A stretch of DNA of 64,000 nucleotides from 66-474 sp035695065 (GCA_035695065.1 DASSEW010000007.1:56453-120452); one strand, 5' to 3'; shown: positions 48,857 through 58,410, numbered from the stretch's first letter. Notes: a model not told the origin generated them from the sequence alone. A program made the numbers and translations.

Positions 48857-49726
48857 CTAAGCCACCCAGCCCGCCAGCACGATCAGCGCAACCACGGCCA
48901 GCCACACGACCAACACGCGGATCAACAAGCGGCGCGCATCGGCGAGTTCTTCCAGCGGGTCGCTGACGTCGGCGATCACGCCGCCGTCGCCGGCCTCGAT
49001 GTCGGCGTCCACGCCCGATCGCGCGACCGCGGCGAGAAAGCCGGGTTCCAGCTCCCACGGCGAGCGACCCGGCTGCGCATGCCAGCTGCGCCACGCGTGC
49101 AGCACGGCCTCGAAATCCGACACCAGCGCCATCGCCAGCACCATGAAATGCGCGGGCAGCCAGTCCATCGCGGCGGCGAAGCGGCGCGCGCCGTCGCGCG
49201 CGCGCAGGTCGAGTCCGCCGCCGTCGTTGGCCGCGACCTGGGCGAGGCGATACAACAACGCACCACACGGGCCGATCAGGAAGAACCAGAACAGCACGCC
49301 GAAGCGGCGGCGCAAACCGGCGAGCACCGCGGCCTCGACCAGCGCGGGCGACGTGAACGGCAGCGGCGCCGCATGGGCGTCGTCGCGCAGTTCCTGCGCG
49401 GCGGCTTCGCGCGCGGGCGCGTCGGGTGCGGTGAGCACCGCATCGATGTCGGCTTCGGGTTCGCGCGGCCCCAACGTGTAGATCAGCACCAGCACCGCGA
49501 ACAGCACGCCCGCCGCACCGAAGCCCCAGCCGTACAGCGCGCGCTGGATCACGGCACAAATGACGACCGGCAGCGCCAGCGCGATCGCGATGCGCCCGCC
49601 GCCTTCGGCAAAACGCAATTGCGCGAGCCACGAACGGAACCAGGAGAAATCCCGCACCCGGGTGAAATCCACTTGCGAAAATGCCAGCAGCAGGACGATC
49701 AGCGCGGCAACAAGTCGAATGGCCAT
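48857..49726 (-). CDS. ampE: AmpE-like membrane protein
   Basis: 289 residues, three to five membrane segments. Recognisable AmpE-family features are SWFRSWLAQLRF after the first segment, IYTLGPREPEADID, the FGVLFWFFLIGPCGALLYRL segment and WLPAHFMVLAMALVSDFE. AmpE is implicated in beta-lactamase induction together with AmpD and in CobD-like chemistry, but ampD is not next to it here. The start at 49724-49726 is used; a longer open frame crosses a REP pair. It overlaps nothing and is convergent with the MFS-PlsC gene. Confidence 0.8.
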   Translation of the reverse strand: MAIRLVAALIVLLLAFSQVDFTRVRDFSWFRSWLAQLRFAEGGGRIAIALALPVVICAVIQRALYGWGFGAAGVLFAVLVLIYTLGPREPEADIDAVLTAPDAPAREAAAQELRDDAHAAPLPFTSPALVEAAVLAGLRRRFGVLFWFFLIGPCGALLYRLAQVAANDGGGLDLRARDGARRFAAAMDWLPAHFMVLAMALVSDFEAVLHAWRSWHAQPGRSPWELEPGFLAAVARSGVDADIEAGDGGVIADVSDPLEELADARRLLIRVLVVWLAVVALIVLAGWVA

Positions 49727-49735
49727 GGGCGACAA

Positions 49736-49789
49736 GTAGGGCGGGCAATGCCCGCCAATCCAGGTTGCGGCGGACAATGTCCGCCCTAC
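49736..49789. repeat. REP-like inverted pair, family A
   Basis: GTAGGGCGGGCAATGCCCGCC, a 12-base spacer, GGCGGACAATGTCCGCCCTAC. It lies between the divergently oriented starts of... in fact just upstream of ampE and downstream of nudC. Confidence 0.85.
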
Positions 49790-49825
49790 TACGCGGGATT
49801 GTATCGCCAGCTTGCGACGCGGGTG

Positions 49826-50782
49826 TTACGCAGCAGGCGCAGTGGCAACGACGTCGTTCAGCTCGATCTGCGCGCGCGCTCGCAACCAGTGTTCGAGCAA
49901 CCGGTAGGAAAGGGAAAGCGGCGAGGACGGCCGCAACGCACCGCTGCGCACGCCGTCCACGACCTGCTGCGCGGTGAACCAGCGCGCGTCCTCCAGCTCG
50001 CCGTCGTTGAGGCGGATTTCACGCGCGCGTGCAACCGCGGTGAAGCCCAGCATCAGCGACGCCGGGAACGGCCACGGTTGCGAGGAGTGGTAGTCGCAAT
50101 CGAGCACCTCGATGCCGGCTTCCTCGCGCACCTCGCGGCGCACCGCGTCTTCCAGCGATTCGCCCGGTTCGACGAACCCCGCCAGCGTCGAATACTGGTT
50201 CGGCCGCCACAGCGCCTGGCGGCCGAGCAGGCATGCATCTTCGTGTTCGACGATCACGATGATCGCGGGATCCGTGCGCGGGAAATGCAGGCGCTCGCAC
50301 TTCGGGCACGCGGCGCGATGGCCCGCGCTTACCAGGTTCAACGCCGATCCGCAGGCGCAGCAAAAGCGCGTCGCGTCCTGCCAGTTCGCCAGGCCGCGCG
50401 CATACGCGAGCAGACCCGCATCGTCGGCGGGCAGGCGTACACCGGCTTCGCGCAAGCCGATCCATTCCGCATCCGGCAGCGCATCCGTAGCGGACAGTTC
50501 GCGCAGCAGGAACACCGGCGCGTCGCCATCCATTCCGAGCAGACTGGCCCTGGCGTCCTGCGCGACCGCATCGGGGGACAGGTACAGCAGCCGGTCTGCG
50601 CGCACCGGCGCGCGACCTTCCGCATCGAACGTAACGAAGCGCGCGGCAGGCGATGCGCGTCGGGCGGCAAGCCATTGCGCATCGTCACGGTGCTCGGCGG
50701 CGCGTTCGAGCGCCAGCGCGGCGAAGGTGTTGCGGTGCGAACGGGCAGCGGAGCTTTCGTCCAAACCCCGCCCCTCGCTCAT
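49826..50782 (-). CDS. nudC: NADH pyrophosphatase (NAD-cap hydrolase) NudC
   Basis: 318 residues. Hydrolyses NAD(H) to NMN(H) and AMP and removes NAD caps from RNA. A zinc ribbon (CCACGS and CPKCER) sits ahead of the Nudix box starting GFVEPGES with EVREEAGI, followed by the NADH-specific motif SQPWPFPAS. E. coli NudC is 257 residues; the extra length is at the N terminus (about 60 residues, Ala-rich). Its 5' end overlaps the erpA stop codon by four bases. Confidence 0.92.
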   Translation of the reverse strand: MSEGRGLDESSAARSHRNTFAALALERAAEHRDDAQWLAARRASPAARFVTFDAEGRAPVRADRLLYLSPDAVAQDARASLLGMDGDAPVFLLRELSATDALPDAEWIGLREAGVRLPADDAGLLAYARGLANWQDATRFCCACGSALNLVSAGHRAACPKCERLHFPRTDPAIIVIVEHEDACLLGRQALWRPNQYSTLAGFVEPGESLEDAVRREVREEAGIEVLDCDYHSSQPWPFPASLMLGFTAVARAREIRLNDGELEDARWFTAQQVVDGVRSGALRPSSPLSLSYRLLEHWLRARAQIELNDVVATAPAA

Positions 50783-51147
50783 ACGGTGAACGAGGAACCG
50801 CAGCCGCAGGTCGTTTTCGCGTTCGGGTTGCGGATCACGAACTGCGCGCCGGCCAGCGATTCCGAATAGTCGATCTCGGCACCGGTGAGGTATTGCAGGC
50901 TGAGCGGATCCACGAGCAGCGTGACGCCGCCCTTCTCCACGGCAAGATCATCCTCGGCGCGGTTCTCGTCGAAACTGAAGCCGTACTGGAAGCCGGAACA
51001 GCCGCCGCCCTGGATGTACACGCGCAAGGCGAGCTGCGGATTGCCTTCCTCGGCGATCAGTTCGTGCACCTTGGACGCGGCCGCGTCGGTGAACAGCAGC
51101 GGCGCCTGCGGCTGGCTGCGATAGTCGGGGGTGGCCATGTCGTTCAT
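50779..51147 (-). CDS. erpA: Iron-sulfur cluster insertion protein ErpA
   Basis: 122 residues, A-type carrier. Conserved cysteines are in QGGGCSGFQY and in the C-terminal TTCGCGSSF. It delivers [4Fe-4S] clusters, for example to isoprenoid enzymes. A second ATG four codons in (MATPDY) is an alternative start. The gene overlaps nudC by four bases, so the two are coupled; a bactofilin gene often found near in relatives is absent in the 59 bases upstream. Confidence 0.95.
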   Translation of the reverse strand: MNDMATPDYRSQPQAPLLFTDAAASKVHELIAEEGNPQLALRVYIQGGGCSGFQYGFSFDENRAEDDLAVEKGGVTLLVDPLSLQYLTGAEIDYSESLAGAQFVIRNPNAKTTCGCGSSFTV

Positions 51148-51206
51148 TATAAGGCGTCGTGGCGGGTCGTCTTCCAGATGCGGCCGGCAGCACGCGTCCG
51201 CAAGGT

Positions 51207-51932
51207 TCAGGGCATGCCACCGACCGCCGAATCATGCACCGCATCGCTCCACGGCCAGCTGCGCGTGACCGATTGGCCGCTTTCCGGATCCAGCGTGACG
51301 CGGATCCGGTTGGGGATGAACCCGGGCGGCAACATCAGCGTGCCCTGCACCTGCTGGAAATACTTGAACGCGAATGGCAACCCCTTGCCGGCATTCGCGC
51401 CGGCCAGTTGCTTCCAGTCCAGCACCATCAGCTGGTCGCCGTGGATGCCCTCCACCGCGAGGCTGAGGTCGCCGTCGATTTCCTTGCCACCCTCGGCGCT
51501 GTGCGTCAGGGTGACGATGAAATTGAAGGCGCGGCTGCGCGCGATCGGCTTCAGCACGATGCCGTGCACTGTCAGCCCGCCGGGCTGCGCATCGGCGCCG
51601 ACCAGCCGCGAATAGAACGCCTGGTCGGCGCGCAGGCTGCGGATTTCCTCGTCGCGATCGGCCAGGTTCTTCTGCAGCACGCGATCGGCGATCTGCGACA
51701 CCTGCCGGTCGCGCTGCAGGATCGCGAGCTTGTTCTGCAGTTCGTCGTTGCGCTTCGCCAGCTCGAACGCACGCGCGGCCGAGCCCTTGACCGCCGCCGC
51801 GTGGTGGCCGACGAGCACGCCCAGGCCGAAGACCACCACGATCGCGAGCGCCACGAGGGCGGCCACCAACGCGCGCGGCCGCCGCGCCAGCGCGGCGCGG
51901 GTGCGGATCAGGAACTGCAAGGCGGCGGGCAT
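51207..51932 (-). CDS. DUF6776-like membrane-anchored coiled-coil protein
   Basis: 241 residues. Basic N terminus, one membrane segment (about 22-43: LVAALVALAIVVVFGLGVLVG), then a coiled coil of about 55 residues (FELAKRNDELQNKLAILQRDRQ, DRVLQKNLADRDEEIRSLRAD) and a periplasmic beta-rich domain (FNFIVTLTHSAEGGKEIDG, PPGFIPNRIRVTL). This order matches DUF6776 as I remember it. Function unknown. It is upstream of erpA in the same direction. Confidence 0.7.
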   Translation of the reverse strand: MPAALQFLIRTRAALARRPRALVAALVALAIVVVFGLGVLVGHHAAAVKGSAARAFELAKRNDELQNKLAILQRDRQVSQIADRVLQKNLADRDEEIRSLRADQAFYSRLVGADAQPGGLTVHGIVLKPIARSRAFNFIVTLTHSAEGGKEIDGDLSLAVEGIHGDQLMVLDWKQLAGANAGKGLPFAFKYFQQVQGTLMLPPGFIPNRIRVTLDPESGQSVTRSWPWSDAVHDSAVGGMP

Positions 51933-52042
51933 GCGCGACCGGAACGGGATCGGGAGCCGTGCAGCGTAGCAAACCCCGGCGGCCGATTTCCGGGTCGCGG
52001 TCGCAACGTATACTGCGGCTTCCTTTCACGCTGGCGTGAAGC

Positions 52043-52480
52043 ATGACCATCCTCTGGCTGAAGGCCTTCCACATCGTGGCGGTGGTGACCTGGTTCGCCG
52101 GCCTGTTCTACCTGCCGCGGCTGCTGGTTTATCACGCGGAAGCCGCCGAGCCGCAGGTGCGCGAGCGGTTCAAGACGATGGAGCGGCGCCTGCTGGTGAT
52201 CACGCACATCGGCGCGGTGCTCACGATCGGATTGGGCATCGCCACGCTCGGCGCCTGGCAGATGGCCGTGCCGGATTACTTCAGGACGGCCGGCTGGCTG
52301 CACGCCAAGCTCGGCCTGGTGCTGCTGCTTGTGGTTTACCACGTCGTGCTGGCGCGGCTGGTGCGCGCGTTCAGCCGCGACGCATGCCGCTGGAGCCCGC
52401 GCGCCCTGCGCATCTTCAACGAAGCCCCCGCGTTGCTGCTGATCGGAATCGTGATCCTGGCGGTGGTCAAACCGTTCTGA
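52043..52480 (+). CDS. hemJ: Protoporphyrinogen oxidase HemJ (CopD-type family)
   Basis: 145 residues, four membrane segments. Converts protoporphyrinogen IX to protoporphyrin IX in organisms lacking HemG and HemY. Family features: WLKAFHIVAVVTWFAGLFYLPRLLVYH (His11), the ERRLLVITHIG segment and YFRTAGWLHAKLGLVLLLVVYH (second His). The gene diverges from the DUF6776 gene across 110 bases and has no obvious operon partner. Confidence 0.9.
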   Translation: MTILWLKAFHIVAVVTWFAGLFYLPRLLVYHAEAAEPQVRERFKTMERRLLVITHIGAVLTIGLGIATLGAWQMAVPDYFRTAGWLHAKLGLVLLLVVYHVVLARLVRAFSRDACRWSPRALRIFNEAPALLLIGIVILAVVKPF

Positions 52481-52657
52481 AGCGCTCCCCGCGCGAGCGG
52501 AGGCGAGTGCCAGCAGCGCGGGAAGTCCGCCCTTCCGACAACCGGCGACCGCCATCCGGCAACCTGCTTCTCAAAATCTGACTTTCGGCACGCACGGTGC
52601 ATGCAATAGTTGTTCACGATGCGCGTATAGTTCGGGCAAGTCAGGGGAATCTCATCA

Positions 52658-55204
52658 ATGTCGGCAATAGCGCCCGAGCGGGATCAGAGCGCGGAACTGC
52701 GCGACGCTTTCCTGCACCATCTTCCGCAACGGCTGAAGACGTTGCTGCGGCGTACGCGTGCGCAAAACCGCGCGGGCTGGGACATCAACGTCCTGCAACT
52801 GGTGCACGACGAGGTCGCCAACCTGGCCGGCACCTGCGGCCGCTACGGCCAGCTGGAACTGGGCGAGCGCCTGCTGGCGCTGGAATCCGCGCTCGGCCCC
52901 TGCGCCAAGCGGCAGGAAGTGCCCGATCAGGGCATGTGCGCGCAGATCGACGCGCTGCTGGACAGCCTGCGCCCGCACCTGGAAGGCCCGGCGACGATGC
53001 CGGTGTGGGCTCCGGCGCCGCCGGAGCCGGTGCTCGAGCCCGCGCTGATCGAGGAAGAAGGCGGCTACACGTTGCACGAGGCGCCGCCGCCCAATCACTG
53101 GCGCTCGCTGGGCGTGCCCGACTTCGTTCCGGAGCCGCCTCCGCAGCAGGCTTCCGAGCCGGCCGTGCAGCCGGCGCCCATGCCGGCTGCCGCGGAAAGT
53201 TATTCGGTGTACGCGCTCGGCGACGACCCGCTGCTGACCGAACTGGCCATGCGACTGGAAGGCCGCGGTTGCACGCTCACCGCGATTGCCGATCCCGAGG
53301 AAATGGTGGAAGTGCTCGGCGCCCTGCCGCCGCGGCTGGTGGTGATCGGCGCCTCGCATTCGCAGGCGCTGGACAACATCGGCCCGGCCCTGCGCGCCGC
53401 GCGCGGCAGCGCATCGCACAAGGTCGCCATGCTGGTGCTGCTGAACGACAGCGATGTCGCGCTGCGCCTGCGCGCGCTGCGCGCCGGCGCCGACCGCTGC
53501 GTCGCACTGCCGACCAGCGTGGACGAAGTGCTCGGCCGCACGCTGGAGCTAATCAACAGCGAAGACGAGGAACCGTTCCGCATCCTTATCGTCGAGGACG
53601 ACGCCTCGCAGGCGCTGTTCGCCGAATCCATCCTGCGCAAGGCCGGCATGGTGACCCAGGTCCTGAATGAACCGATCGCCGTGCTGGAGGAGCTGGATCG
53701 CTTCCAGCCCGACCTGCTGCTGATGGACCTGAACATGCCCGGCTGCGACGGGCTGGAGCTGACCGCGCTGATCCGCGAGCGCGAAGGCTACGTCAGCACG
53801 CCGATCGTGTTCCTGTCCGGCGATCCGGATGCCGATCGCCAGTTCGCAGCGCTCGATGCCGGCGGCGATGATTTCCTCTCCAAGCCGATCCGGCCGAAAT
53901 ACCTGGTCGCGGCGGTCACCAATCGCGTGCGCCGCGCGCGTTCGGCTGCGCGCCGCCACCGCGAACGCCGCGCGCGCGATCCGGCCACCGGCCTGAACGA
54001 GCGCGCGCAGTTGCTGGAAGCGCTGAACGAGCGCTTCGCCGCGGCCGGCGGCACGCCGCTGCGCGGCGGCGTGCTGTGCGCGGAGATGGACGACGCGCCG
54101 GCGCTGCGTGCACGCATCGGCCTGACCGCTTTCGACTCCCTGCTCGCGGAAGTCGGCGCGTTCATCGCCGCGCGCGTGGAACGCGACGAAATGGTCGCGC
54201 GCTTCGGCAACGCCGGTTTCCTGGTGCTTTCCCCGCAACGCGGCGAGGAAGCGCTGGCGACGTTCGCCGAAGGCCTGCGCACCCAGATCGCGCGCGAGCG
54301 CTTCGGCTCTGACGCGCTGCCGGTGGCGGTCAGCTGCGGCGTGTGCGCGTTCGGCTCCGGCCTGTCGGAAGCGAGTGCGGTGCTGGCCGCGGCCGAGCGC
54401 GCGCTGGATGCCGCGCGCCGCGACGGCGGCGGCATCGGCGTGTTCTCGCAACTGGATGCCGAAGCCGGCGGCATGCGCCGGCAGCTCGAGACCGCGTTGC
54501 GCGCGGATGCATTCCATCTTGTCTTCCAGCCGATCGCGCCGCTGGTCGGCGCGGCCGAGCCGCAATACCAGGCGCTGCTGCGGCTGCGCGACAGCAGCGG
54601 CCAGCTCTATGCCGCCGCGGAGCTGGTGCCGGAAGCGACCCGCGCCGGCCTGATCGGCGCGATCGACGATTGGGTGCTGATGCGCTGCGTGGCCACGCTT
54701 GCCGAACGCGAACGCAGCGGCATGCACGCGCGGCTGTTCGTCAGCCAGTCGCTGGATGGCTGGAGCGACGCGGCCCGGCTGAACGCCCTGCGCCACCAGA
54801 TGCCGGCCTCCGGGATCATCCGCGGCAGCCTCGCCCTGGAGTTCCGCTACGAAGAAGCGCGAGCGCAACTGCGCACGTTGATCGACCTCGCGCTGGCACT
54901 GCGCGAGATGGGGATCAAGCTGTCGCTGGCCGGCGTGGATCGGGAAGCGAACGCGGCCGGCCTGCTCGAACACCTGCCGCTGGATTACATCAAGCTCGCA
55001 CCCGGCTACGGCGGCAACGCGGCCGACCTCGACACCCTGGTCAAGCTCGCGCACGAGCACGGTCGGCGGGTGATCGCGCCGCGCGTGGAAGATGCCGCCA
55101 CCGCGGTGCGCCTGTGCGCGGCCGGGGTCGATTTCCTGCAAGGCAATTTCGTGCAGCAGGCCGGACAATCACTGGACTACGATTTCAACGCCTCACCGCA
55201 ATGA
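52658..55204 (+). CDS. Receiver / degenerate GGDEF-EAL signalling protein
   Basis: 848 residues. Order: an HPt-like helical domain (about 1-110), a disordered Pro/Glu linker, a pseudo-receiver (about 185-300), a true receiver beginning FRILIVEDDASQ near residue 307 with acceptor Asp357 (LLLMDLNMPG) and Lys in LSKPIRP, a degenerate GGDEF domain with FGNAG at residues 516-520 in place of GGDEF, and an EAL-like domain from about residue 600 in which the signature Glu is replaced (PQYQALLRLR). Neither catalytic domain is likely to work, so it is probably a c-di-GMP binding or relay protein, in the manner of FimX. Translation is coupled to the following kinase by an ATGA overlap. Confidence 0.87.
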   Translation: MSAIAPERDQSAELRDAFLHHLPQRLKTLLRRTRAQNRAGWDINVLQLVHDEVANLAGTCGRYGQLELGERLLALESALGPCAKRQEVPDQGMCAQIDALLDSLRPHLEGPATMPVWAPAPPEPVLEPALIEEEGGYTLHEAPPPNHWRSLGVPDFVPEPPPQQASEPAVQPAPMPAAAESYSVYALGDDPLLTELAMRLEGRGCTLTAIADPEEMVEVLGALPPRLVVIGASHSQALDNIGPALRAARGSASHKVAMLVLLNDSDVALRLRALRAGADRCVALPTSVDEVLGRTLELINSEDEEPFRILIVEDDASQALFAESILRKAGMVTQVLNEPIAVLEELDRFQPDLLLMDLNMPGCDGLELTALIREREGYVSTPIVFLSGDPDADRQFAALDAGGDDFLSKPIRPKYLVAAVTNRVRRARSAARRHRERRARDPATGLNERAQLLEALNERFAAAGGTPLRGGVLCAEMDDAPALRARIGLTAFDSLLAEVGAFIAARVERDEMVARFGNAGFLVLSPQRGEEALATFAEGLRTQIARERFGSDALPVAVSCGVCAFGSGLSEASAVLAAAERALDAARRDGGGIGVFSQLDAEAGGMRRQLETALRADAFHLVFQPIAPLVGAAEPQYQALLRLRDSSGQLYAAAELVPEATRAGLIGAIDDWVLMRCVATLAERERSGMHARLFVSQSLDGWSDAARLNALRHQMPASGIIRGSLALEFRYEEARAQLRTLIDLALALREMGIKLSLAGVDREANAAGLLEHLPLDYIKLAPGYGGNAADLDTLVKLAHEHGRRVIAPRVEDAATAVRLCAAGVDFLQGNFVQQAGQSLDYDFNASPQ

Positions 55205-57579
55205 ACGCTGCACCCGCCGCACCACTGTGGTTGAAACTGCTGGCCAGCGTCCTGCTGGCGAGTGCGATCGCGTTGTGCGCGTGGTGGTTGCCGGTGATGC
55301 CGGCCGCGATCGTGAGCGCACCGGTCGCGCTGGTGATCCTGCTGTGGTGGATGCCGCGCGGGGCGCGCGAGCCGGAGCACGCACCCGTGCACGCAGCCGC
55401 GCGCGAACCGGCCGCCGGCCATGCACGGATGGCGGCGCTGGAGGCGGAGCTTGCCTCGCTGCGCGGCGTGCAACGCGAATTGCTGTCGGCCAAGCAGGCC
55501 GCCGAATCGGCGATGCTCGCCAAGAGCGAGTTCCTCGCCACCATGAGCCACGAGATCCGCACGCCGCTGAACGGCATCCTGCCGCTGCTGGACATCGTGC
55601 TCGGCATGCCGCTGCAACCGACCCAGCGCGACTACCTCGCCACCGCGCACCGTTCCGCGCAGGAACTGCTGCGGATCGTCGACGACATCCTCGACTACTC
55701 CAAGGTCGAGGCCGGCAAGCTCGACCTGGAGAAGGTCGGCTTCAACGTGCGCGAACTGATGTCCAACGTGCAGCGCCTGCTGGACAAGCCCGCCGAGGCG
55801 AAGGGCCTTGCGCTGCGCATCGTGGTGGACGAGGACGTGCGCGCCAGCGTGCGCGGCGATCCGGTGCGGCTGCGGCAGATCCTCACCAACCTCGTCGGCA
55901 ACGCGATCAAGTTCACCGAGAAGGGCGGCGTTTCCGTGCGTGTCAGCCGCCGCGCCGACACCGCCACCCATCACGAGTTGCTGTTCGCGGTGCGCGACAC
56001 CGGGATCGGGCTGGCGCCCGAACAGGCGTCGCGCCTGTTCCACCCGTTCACCCAGGCCGACGCCTCGGTCACGCGGCGGTACGGCGGCACCGGCCTCGGG
56101 CTGACGATCTGCAAGAAGCTCGTCGACCTGATGAACGGCAAGATCGGCGTGCGTTCGGAACCCGGCCGCGGTTCGGTGTTCTGGTTCTCCGTGCCATTCG
56201 AGAAGATGCCCGGCGACATCGCCGGTGCGCGTCGCGAACTGGGCGGCCTGCGCACCCTGCTCGCCTGCGGCAATGCGCAATCGCAGAAGCTGCTGCCGGT
56301 GCTGGCGGGGCTTGGCCTGGAAGTGACGCACGTCGCGGCGGCCGCCGGTGCGCTGGTGAAGCTTCGCCAGGTCGCGCCGCTCGGCCGCGCCTTCGCCTAC
56401 GAATTGCTGGTGATGGACGCGAGCAGCCTGGAAGGTGATTCGACGGCGCTGCTGCGCAACGTGCTGCGCGATCCGAAACTCGCCGCGATCCGCGTGCTCG
56501 CGATCGGCGGCGCGGCGGAAGCCGATCCGCGCATCGCCGTGCTCACCCGCAACCTCGACGACAATTCCCTGCGCAACACCCTGCACGTGCTGTACGGCAT
56601 GCCCGAACGCGGCCGTCCGCAGCCGCTGCTCGGCGCCCCGCCGACGCCGGAACAGGCCAACGCGGCGGAACGGCAACTGCACGGCCAGGTGCTGCTGGTG
56701 GAAGACCATCCGGTGAACCAGCAGGTCGCGCGCCGTCTGCTCGAGCGGCTCGGCCTGAAAGTGGAGCTGGCCGGCAACGGTGCGGAAGCGCTGGAGAAGA
56801 TCAAGCAGCAGCATTACAGCCTGGTGCTGATGGATTGCCAGATGCCGATCCTGGATGGCTACAGCGCCACGCGCCGGCTGCGCGAACGCGAGTTGAGCGA
56901 ATCGGTGCCGCGGCTGCCGGTGATCGCGATGACCGCGCACGCCATGGCCGGCGATCGCGAGCGTTGCCTCGACGCCGGCATGGACGATTACCTGACCAAG
57001 CCGCTGGATCGCACCCTGCTCGCGGAAACGCTGGCGCGCTGGCTGGACCTGGCCGGCACGCCGCCCGCGCCGCCGGTGAAGATCGCTGTCACGCCGGAGG
57101 TACCCGAGCCCGAGCCGCACGCGATGGCGCAAGTGCCCATGGCAGCGTCGCAGGTCGGGTCGCCGAAAATCGCACCGGCCGCGACAGCCGTTTCGCCTGC
57201 GCCCGCAGCGCGACCGGCGCCTCCCGCGAGCGCACCCGCCTCCAACGTGCTGGATGCCGCGACGCTCGCCGACCTGGAAGAAATCATGGGCGAGGAATTG
57301 CGCAGCCTCGTGCTGGCCTATCTCAGCGACGGCGATGCGCGAATCAAATCCCTGCGCGAAGCCGCCGATCGCAGCGACGTGCCGGAAATCGGCAGGCTCG
57401 CGCACTCGCTGAAATCCGCCAGCGCCAACCTCGGCGCGCAACCGCTCGCGACCGAAGCCAAGGGCGTGGAACAGGACGCGCGTAGCGGCACGCTCGGCGA
57501 TCCATCCGCGCGCGTGGCGATGCTGGAAAAGCTCTACGGCGAAACATCCCGCGTGTTGCGCGAGCGGTTCAAGTTGTAA
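55201..57579 (+). CDS. Hybrid sensor histidine kinase with receiver and HPt
   Basis: 792 residues. Two N-terminal membrane segments (about 9-50), a coiled-coil linker, HisKA with ATMSHEIRTPLNG (His117), HATPase_c (NLVGNAIKF, DTGIGL, GGTGLGLTICK), a degenerate receiver (about 345-465), a full receiver with LLVEDHPVNQQVA and Asp545 in LVLMDCQMPILDG, a Pro/Ala linker, and a C-terminal HPt domain with His735 in RLAHSLKSASANLG. There is almost no periplasmic sensor region, so it probably senses the membrane or a partner. BarA/RcsC-like phosphorelay is expected. It is coupled to the receiver/GGDEF/EAL gene upstream, its most likely partner. Confidence 0.92.
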   Translation: MNAAPAAPLWLKLLASVLLASAIALCAWWLPVMPAAIVSAPVALVILLWWMPRGAREPEHAPVHAAAREPAAGHARMAALEAELASLRGVQRELLSAKQAAESAMLAKSEFLATMSHEIRTPLNGILPLLDIVLGMPLQPTQRDYLATAHRSAQELLRIVDDILDYSKVEAGKLDLEKVGFNVRELMSNVQRLLDKPAEAKGLALRIVVDEDVRASVRGDPVRLRQILTNLVGNAIKFTEKGGVSVRVSRRADTATHHELLFAVRDTGIGLAPEQASRLFHPFTQADASVTRRYGGTGLGLTICKKLVDLMNGKIGVRSEPGRGSVFWFSVPFEKMPGDIAGARRELGGLRTLLACGNAQSQKLLPVLAGLGLEVTHVAAAAGALVKLRQVAPLGRAFAYELLVMDASSLEGDSTALLRNVLRDPKLAAIRVLAIGGAAEADPRIAVLTRNLDDNSLRNTLHVLYGMPERGRPQPLLGAPPTPEQANAAERQLHGQVLLVEDHPVNQQVARRLLERLGLKVELAGNGAEALEKIKQQHYSLVLMDCQMPILDGYSATRRLRERELSESVPRLPVIAMTAHAMAGDRERCLDAGMDDYLTKPLDRTLLAETLARWLDLAGTPPAPPVKIAVTPEVPEPEPHAMAQVPMAASQVGSPKIAPAATAVSPAPAARPAPPASAPASNVLDAATLADLEEIMGEELRSLVLAYLSDGDARIKSLREAADRSDVPEIGRLAHSLKSASANLGAQPLATEAKGVEQDARSGTLGDPSARVAMLEKLYGETSRVLRERFKL

Positions 57580-57585
57580 GGCGGA

Positions 57586-58128
57586 TCAGCCGGCCGGCGC
57601 GTCGGCGTCGCGGCTTCGATGCGGCGGCGCCATGCCCAGCGTGATGCTGAAAACGGTTTCCACCAGCGGCGCGAAGTGGCGCAGTGCGCGTTCGTAGACC
57701 TCGCGCTTGAACGCGACCACGTGTTCGGCCGGATACCAGAAGTCCACCCAGCGCCACAGATCAAACTCGGGCGTCTCGTGCGCGTCCAGCCGCAGCGCGC
57801 TGTCGTCATCCAGCAGCCGCAGCAGGAACCAGACCTGCTTCTGGCCGATGCACAGCGGATGTTCGTCACGTCGCAGGTAGCGATGCGGCAACTTGTAGCG
57901 CAGCCAGCCGTGGGTGCTGCCGAGCACCTCGACCTGGTTGGCGTGCAGGCCGGTCTCCTCGTAAAGCTCCCGGTACATCGCCTCGTCGGGCGTCTCGTCG
58001 GTGTTCATGCCGCCCTGCGGGAACTGCCAGCCATCGCGACGCACGCGCCGGGCCCAGAAGACCTGGCCCTGCGTGTTCAGCAGCACGATGCCGACATTCG
58101 GACGGTAGCCGTCGAAATCAATCATCAC
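57586..58128 (-). CDS. rppH: RNA pyrophosphohydrolase RppH
   Basis: 180 residues. Removes pyrophosphate from mRNA 5' ends and so triggers decay by RNase E. Starts MIDFDGYRPNVGIVLLN, with the Nudix box running from GGMNTDETPDEA to YEETG, WLRYKLPHRYLRRDEHP, IGQKQVWFLLRL, and FDLWRWVDFWYP. There are two adjacent ATGs; the second gives the family N terminus MIDFDG. It is convergent with the hybrid kinase gene. Confidence 0.95.
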   Translation of the reverse strand: MMIDFDGYRPNVGIVLLNTQGQVFWARRVRRDGWQFPQGGMNTDETPDEAMYRELYEETGLHANQVEVLGSTHGWLRYKLPHRYLRRDEHPLCIGQKQVWFLLRLLDDDSALRLDAHETPEFDLWRWVDFWYPAEHVVAFKREVYERALRHFAPLVETVFSITLGMAPPHRSRDADAPAG

Positions 58129-58280
58129 GAATCCTTTTGACCGGATTCAAGCATGGCGCGTGAAGGCACGGCAAGCGTGCCGTCACATGTACTGGACACC
58201 ATCGCATTCCTGGCGCCTCTACACCGTACGCCGTTGCCGGCCCGGATGCGTCCGACGGATTCATGAAAACCGCACGCGGC

Positions 58281-58308
58281 TTGACACTCCCCCCGCGCGA
58301 GCTAGACT
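58281..58308 (+). promoter_or_regulatory. Promoter of tRNA-Met
   Basis: Consensus TTGACA (58281-58286), 16-base spacer, TAGACT (58303-58308); the tRNA starts 25 bases downstream. Confidence 0.75.
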
Positions 58309-58332
58309 TTCCGGTTCTTTGCGGCATCGCGT

Positions 58333-58409
58333 GGCTAGGTAGCTCAGCCGGTCAGAGCGCGGCACTCATAATGCTGAGGTCGGCGGTTCGATCCCGCCCC
58401 TAGCCACCA
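58333..58409 (+). tRNA. Elongator tRNA-Met (CAU)
   Basis: 77 bases including an encoded CCA. The acceptor stem GGCTAGG/CCTAGCC, D-arm AGCTCAGCCGGTCAGAGC, anticodon loop CTCATAA with CAU at 58367-58369, and T-arm GGCGGTTCGATCCCGCC form a complete cloverleaf. The acceptor start with G-C pairing and overall similarity to E. coli elongator tRNA-Met argue against an initiator or tRNA-Ile(CAU). Confidence 0.95.
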
Positions 58410-58410
58410 T

